From Anaerostipes caccae L1-92 (GTDB taxonomy: Bacteria > Bacillota > Clostridia > Lachnospirales > Lachnospiraceae): DNA of 64,000 nt. How positions within the stretch are numbered: the first letter of the stretch is position 1; each line of letters opens with the position of its first letter. Both the position numbers and the translations under genes were made by a program. The notes beneath the pieces are model-generated. The model worked only from the letters and a program-made list of their open reading frames with translations. It made no database searches and had not been told where the DNA came from. Shown here piece after piece: positions 60,416-64,000 of the stretch. The stretch covers positions 1,139,001 to 1,203,000 of the forward strand of contig NZ_AP023027.1 of assembly GCF_014467075.1 (NCBI RefSeq), written 5' to 3'.

Positions 60416-61975
60416 CTAATCGTGTTTCAGACCCATCAGCTCATCTCTGAAAATTCTTTCATCCATAAGCTTTGGCGTACCGTCCATTTTAGGAGTGAAT
60501 CCCATATGGTCGATGATCTGTGTTTGGATATCGATGCCAGGGGCAACTTCTGTCAGATAGACACCGTCTTTTCTCAGTTCAAAGACAGCGCGCTCTGTGA
60601 TATAGAGAACCGGCTGGCCGACTTTATTTGCGTACTCGCCGCTGAACGTAATCTGTTCAACTGTATCCAGGAACTTGTTGGATTTTCCTTCCTGGTCAAC
60701 GACAAGTTTTCCGTCTTTTACCGACGTTTTTAAACCGCCTGCAGTAAAGGTTCCGCAGAAGTAGCAGCGTTTTGCATTCTGAGTGATGTTTACAAAACCG
60801 CCGCAGCCTGCGATCCTTGGACCAAATTTGCTGACATTGATGTTTCCGTCTTTGTCCGCCTGTGCGAGGCCTAAGAATGCATAGTCGACACCGCCTCCAT
60901 CATAGAAATCAAACTGGTACGGCTGGTCTAAGATACACTCGGGATTGACGGACCCTCCGAATTTGGCTCCTCCCTGAGGCACACCGCCGACAGGTCCCGC
61001 CTCTACGGTCAGAGTCATGTAATCTCCGATGCCTTCTTCATTGGCAACCATAGAGATATATTCAGGAATACCGATGCCTAAGTTGACTACGGTGTTTTCT
61101 GTCAGTTCCATGGCAGCTCTCCGTCCGATGATCTTTTTTGCGGAAAGAGGAGGATACTCAAGGCTGCTCAAAGGAATACGGAAGTCTCCGGTCATAGCAC
61201 CGTCATAGTCGCATCCCACGCACTGTTCGTGGTCTTTCATGTCTTCTGCTTCCACGACTGCATCCACATAGATTCCCGGGATCTTGACCAATTTTGGATC
61301 TAAGGTGCCGTCTGCGACGACCTTTTCCACCTGTACTACAATTTTTCCGCCGCTGTTCTTCACGGCCTGAGCCATGGTTGTGACTTCCGTTGTACAGCAT
61401 TCATGGGAAAGTGTCACGTTGCCGTGTTCGTCAGCATATGTACCCCGTATGAATCCGATGTTCAGCGGAAAAGATTTATATAATAATTTCTCTTCTCCTA
61501 AGATCTCGATCACATCTACAATGTCCTCGGTCGTAATGTCATTCAATTTGCCGCCTTCAATGCGCGGGTCGGCAAATGTATTTAATCCAACATGAGTGAT
61601 CACGCCGGGTTTATGACCGGCGATGGCACGATAGAGCTGTGCCAGAGTGCCCTGGGGCAGATTGTATCCTTCGATTTTATTGTCAAGGACCAGCTGTCCA
61701 AGCGTCGGGACCATGTTCCAGTGTCCGCCGATGACACGTTTGGTCATTCCTTCATGGGCAAAATGATCCGCACCGCTTCCGTCACGGTTTCCCTGGGCAG
61801 CAGCGTAAAATAAAGTCAGGTTTTTCGGAGAACCGGTTTCCAAAAATCTTTTTTCCAGAGCCTTTGTAAGGGCTTCCGGCATTCCGCTGGCAACAAATCC
61901 GCTGGTAGTGACGGTTGTATTATCTTCTACCAGGGCAGCTGCCTGATCTGCTGTAATAATCTTAACTTTTCCCAT
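60416..61975 (-). CDS. pct: Propionate CoA-transferase-type enzyme
   Basis: 519-aa family I CoA-transferase in which both subunits are fused. The N-terminal half has VTTSGFVASGMPEALTKAL and GGHWNMVPTLGQL; the C-terminal half has NLGIGIPEYIS and the catalytic glutamate in TVEAGPVGGVP. This length and motif set is that of Clostridium propionicum-type Pct, which moves CoA between acetate, propionate, lactate, acrylate and 3-hydroxypropionate. It would activate 3-hydroxypropionate and release propionate here. AAGGAGA precedes the ATG, 21 bp after the crotonase stop. Confidence 0.92.
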   Translation of the reverse strand: MGKVKIITADQAAALVEDNTTVTTSGFVASGMPEALTKALEKRFLETGSPKNLTLFYAAAQGNRDGSGADHFAHEGMTKRVIGGHWNMVPTLGQLVLDNKIEGYNLPQGTLAQLYRAIAGHKPGVITHVGLNTFADPRIEGGKLNDITTEDIVDVIEILGEEKLLYKSFPLNIGFIRGTYADEHGNVTLSHECCTTEVTTMAQAVKNSGGKIVVQVEKVVADGTLDPKLVKIPGIYVDAVVEAEDMKDHEQCVGCDYDGAMTGDFRIPLSSLEYPPLSAKKIIGRRAAMELTENTVVNLGIGIPEYISMVANEEGIGDYMTLTVEAGPVGGVPQGGAKFGGSVNPECILDQPYQFDFYDGGGVDYAFLGLAQADKDGNINVSKFGPRIAGCGGFVNITQNAKRCYFCGTFTAGGLKTSVKDGKLVVDQEGKSNKFLDTVEQITFSGEYANKVGQPVLYITERAVFELRKDGVYLTEVAPGIDIQTQIIDHMGFTPKMDGTPKLMDERIFRDELMGLKHD

Positions 61976-61996
61976 AGTTTATCTCCTTCATTTATT

Positions 61997-62773
61997 TTAG
62001 AAATCTTTTAAATCTGCTTTGCGTTTCTCAAGGAATGCGGTCATGCCTTCTTTTTTGTCTTCCGTAGAAAATGCCAGTCCGAATAAGTCTGCCTCTAATG
62101 TAAGTCCGCTGCTTAAATCGGTATCCATGCCTGTGTTGATCGCTTCTTTTGCAAGAGAGATGGCATAACTTCCTTTGGACATGATCTTTGCTGCCATCTT
62201 TTTGCAGTAATCAATCAGTTCTGTCTGAGGAACTACCTTGTTTGCAAGTCCGATCCTGTAAGCCTCCTCAGCATCGATCTGGTCACATGTAAAGATCAGT
62301 TCTTTTGCACGGCCTTTTCCGACTAAGCGGGAGAGACGCTGTGTTCCGCCGAATCCCGGGAGAATTCCTAGTCCTGTTTCCGGCTGTGCGAATCTTGCGT
62401 TTTCTGCGGCTACACGGATGTCACAGGCCATGGAGATTTCACATCCGCCTCCGAGTGCATATCCGTTGACTGCGGCGATCGTTACCTGAGGCATTGTCTC
62501 TAATTTAAGGAATGCTTCTTTTGCCAGCAGACCCATCTGTCTTCCTTCTGCAGGAGAGGCATTGACCATTTCAGAAATATCGGCTCCGGCCACAAATGAT
62601 TTTTCACCTGATCCTGTAAGGATAACAACTCTGATGTCCTTACGGCGGGAGATCTCGGAAAAGCACTGGTCTAATTCTGCTAATGTCTCACTGTTTAAGG
62701 CGTTTAAAGATTTTGGTCTGTTGATTGTAACTACTGCGATCTCGTTTTCTACTTCCATTAATAAATTGTTCAT
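61997..62773 (-). CDS. Enoyl-CoA hydratase/crotonase, probable 3-hydroxypropionyl-CoA dehydratase
   Basis: 258-aa crotonase-fold enzyme. The oxyanion-hole segments GEKSFVAGADISEM and ALGGGCEISMACDIRVA and the two catalytic glutamates (GGCEIS; PETGLGILPGFGGTQRL) are in place. The start at 62773 has AAGGAGG 8 bp upstream; the 10-residue longer reading is not supported. First gene of a minus-strand operon with pct and the permease. Between pct and an EtfAB-linked acyl-CoA dehydrogenase, the likely substrate is 3-hydroxypropionyl-CoA giving acrylyl-CoA; crotonyl-CoA is an alternative. Confidence 0.92.
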   Translation of the reverse strand: MNNLLMEVENEIAVVTINRPKSLNALNSETLAELDQCFSEISRRKDIRVVILTGSGEKSFVAGADISEMVNASPAEGRQMGLLAKEAFLKLETMPQVTIAAVNGYALGGGCEISMACDIRVAAENARFAQPETGLGILPGFGGTQRLSRLVGKGRAKELIFTCDQIDAEEAYRIGLANKVVPQTELIDYCKKMAAKIMSKGSYAISLAKEAINTGMDTDLSSGLTLEADLFGLAFSTEDKKEGMTAFLEKRKADLKDF

Positions 62774-62838
62774 TGTAAATCCTCCTTGAAATAACATATA
62801 CATTGCACTTGATCAGCTCTTGTTAGAAAATTAACATA

Positions 62839-62911
62839 TTGGCGTACAAATATTTGGGATACAAAATATTATTTATGCTTCTAATATGGACTATTTTTGG
62901 TTGCTTGTCAA
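62839..62911 (-). promoter_or_regulatory. echA-pct-permease promoter with shared operator
   Basis: On the minus strand TTGACA (62911 to 62906), 17 bp, CATATT (62888 to 62883), and 16 bp further the operator; on the plus strand it reads TTGGCGTACAAATATTTGGG followed by ATACAAAAT (62839-62867). It aligns with the etfBA site at about 20 of 30 positions. Confidence 0.8.
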
Positions 62912-62970
62912 TGGTTTATCAATATGTTTTATTTAAATTGTATAATTATATAAAAAAATATAAAAGTTTA

Positions 62971-63043
62971 TTGACAATATGCACAAGGAGTGATATATTT
63001 AGCTTACAAAATATTGGCATACAAATATAGGGAAATAAAATGG
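62971..63043 (+). promoter_or_regulatory. Acyl-CoA dehydrogenase promoter with shared operator
   Basis: TTGACA (62971-62976), 17 bp, TATATT (62994-62999), then TTGGCATACAAATATAGGG (63014-63032) followed by AAATAAAATGG. The GC of the motif lies 18 bp after the -10, against 19 bp at etfBA. A partial half-site TTAGCTTACAAAATA precedes it. Confidence 0.8.
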
Positions 63044-63094
63044 TACATTTATGTTAAGTTTATAGTCTATTTTGGGCGAAAGGAGTAATTATTT

Positions 63095-64000
63095 ATGAAT
63101 TTTGAGTTAACCGAACAGCAGGCAGCCATTCAGGAGACAGCAAGAAACTTTGCTCAGACGGAGTTACAGCCGGGAGTGTTAGAGAGAGATGCCAACAGTG
63201 AATTTCCGGTAGATCTCTATAAGAAGATGGGAGATCTTGGACTGATCGGACTTCCTTATCCGAAAGAAGTCGGAGGCCAGGGAGCCGATTACCTGTCTTA
63301 TGTATTGGCAGTGGAGGAGGTCTCTAAAGTAGATGCTTCTGTGGGGATTTCATATTCTGTATCCACTTCCTTATATGGAGGAAGTATTATGAATTCTGAC
63401 GCTCCGGTCGAGAAAAAGAATGAATTTCTGGCACCGGTATTGTCAGGACAGCATTTCGGATCTTTCGGTCTCACAGAACCGAATGCGGGATCTGATGCAG
63501 GAGGATGTGTCACAGTTGCGGAAAGAGACGGAGACGAGTACATATTAAACGGTATGAAATGCTTCAATACGAACGGGCCTTTAGCCGATTATACGGCGGT
63601 GTATGCCCTGACGGAACCTGAGAAGAAAGCCAAGGGACTGTCCTGTTTCGTGGTGAAGAAAGGAACTCCCGGATTTTCAGTGGGCAAAGTGGAAGATAAG
63701 ATGGGAATCCGCTCCGCACAGGTTTCAGAGATGATACTGGAAAACGTACGGGTGCCGGCAGAAAATATGATCGTTCCTTCCGGAGACGGATTTAAACTGG
63801 CGATGAAGACTCTGGACGGAGGCCGTATCGGTGTTGCTGCACAGGGACTTGGAATTGCAGAAGGTGCATTTGAGATTGCAAAAGAATACTTAAAGACGAG
63901 AGAACAGTTTGGCAAACCATTATACAGAAACCAGTATCTTGCATTTAAGATGGCGGAACTTGAAATGGAAATTGATGCCGCAAAACTAATGCTTTACAAA
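63095..64000 (+). CDS. Acyl-CoA dehydrogenase (probable acrylyl-CoA reductase), 3' end outside window
   Basis: The first 302 residues of an acyl-CoA dehydrogenase. MNFELTEQQAAIQETARNFAQTEL is the N-terminal helical domain; SFGLTEPNAGSDAGG, LNGMKCFNTNGPLADY and the MGIRSAQVSEM segment make the FAD and substrate site; GGRIGVAAQGLGIAEGAFE and KTREQFGKPLYRNQYLAFKMAEL begin the C-terminal domain. The catalytic glutamate and the end of the protein lie beyond base 64000. AAGGAG is 8-10 bp upstream of the ATG. With etfBA, pct and the crotonase under the same operator type it probably reduces acrylyl-CoA to propionyl-CoA; a butyryl-CoA dehydrogenase is the alternative. Confidence 0.9.
   Translation, partial: MNFELTEQQAAIQETARNFAQTELQPGVLERDANSEFPVDLYKKMGDLGLIGLPYPKEVGGQGADYLSYVLAVEEVSKVDASVGISYSVSTSLYGGSIMNSDAPVEKKNEFLAPVLSGQHFGSFGLTEPNAGSDAGGCVTVAERDGDEYILNGMKCFNTNGPLADYTAVYALTEPEKKAKGLSCFVVKKGTPGFSVGKVEDKMGIRSAQVSEMILENVRVPAENMIVPSGDGFKLAMKTLDGGRIGVAAQGLGIAEGAFEIAKEYLKTREQFGKPLYRNQYLAFKMAELEMEIDAAKLMLYK

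Overview
The window reads as chromosome of an anaerobic gut Firmicute. Gene style (SF2 helicase, DUF1292, FGAM synthase of the long fused type, glycine riboswitch, CPA2 antiporter, strong AAGGAGG ribosome sites) points to Lachnospiraceae. The combination of myo-inositol catabolism with a complete 3-hydroxypropionyl-CoA to propionate route suggests Anaerostipes or a close relative. The genus is an inference from gene content, not from a database match.

Layout. 1-3.2 kb: end of an inositol-type operon (GPH symporter, iolE, an iolH-like gene, an orphan glucitol-IIA-like protein). 3.3-9.9 kb: XRE regulator, tRNA-Leu, then one long operon with endonuclease IV, a beta-lactamase-fold hydrolase, a selenium cassette (DUF3343, selD, yedF, cysteine desulfurase) and a membrane phosphoesterase. 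10-12.2 kb: deoxyinosine glycosylase and a glycine-riboswitch-controlled Na+/amino acid symporter. 12.3-17.3 kb: an unusual membrane-anchored SF2 helicase, pdxST and maf. 17.4-21.9 kb: a solute-binding lipoprotein paired with a GGDEF-EAL receptor. 22-29.3 kb: DUF1292, antiporter, two degenerate M14-like proteins and purL. 29.6-36.7 kb: a second cyclitol/sugar region (transaldolase, iolH-like, AraC regulator, TIM-barrel epimerase, Gfo/Idh dehydrogenase, GPH symporter). 36.7-42.6 kb: a decayed duplication, MATE pump, twin cytidylate-kinase-like genes around a DUF3267 protease, DeoR regulator, HAD phosphatase. 42.6-45.8 kb: an AT-rich accessory patch with GNAT acetyltransferases and two broken genes. 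45.8-48.4 kb: high-molecular-weight rubredoxin, LacI regulator and several palindromic repeats. 48.4-53.4 kb: iolC-iolD-iolB-alcohol dehydrogenase. 53.7-56.7 kb: a repeat-rich surface protein out of frame at a G9 tract. 57-64 kb: etfBA, then divergent echA-pct-permease and an acyl-CoA dehydrogenase.

How the genes work together. IolE, IolD, IolB and IolC take scyllo-inosose to 2-deoxy-5-keto-gluconate-6-phosphate. After aldol cleavage (no classical IolJ in the window) malonate semialdehyde can be reduced by the iron alcohol dehydrogenase to 3-hydroxypropionate, activated by the CoA-transferase, dehydrated by the crotonase, reduced by acyl-CoA dehydrogenase plus EtfAB, and released as propionate. 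Three promoters of the last part (etfBA, echA-pct-permease, acd) share the same architecture: TTGACA, 17-bp spacer, AT-rich -10 and a common palindromic site just downstream. That strongly suggests one dedicated repressor. Separately, a 32-bp site is repeated at the same place in front of two operons beside the AraC gene.

The most interesting observations are these two shared operator systems, the G9 tracts (surface protein and etfB), the helicase with C-terminal membrane helices, and the new-looking palindromic elements at 45.8-48.1 kb. No CRISPR array, rRNA, integrase or intact transposase was seen.
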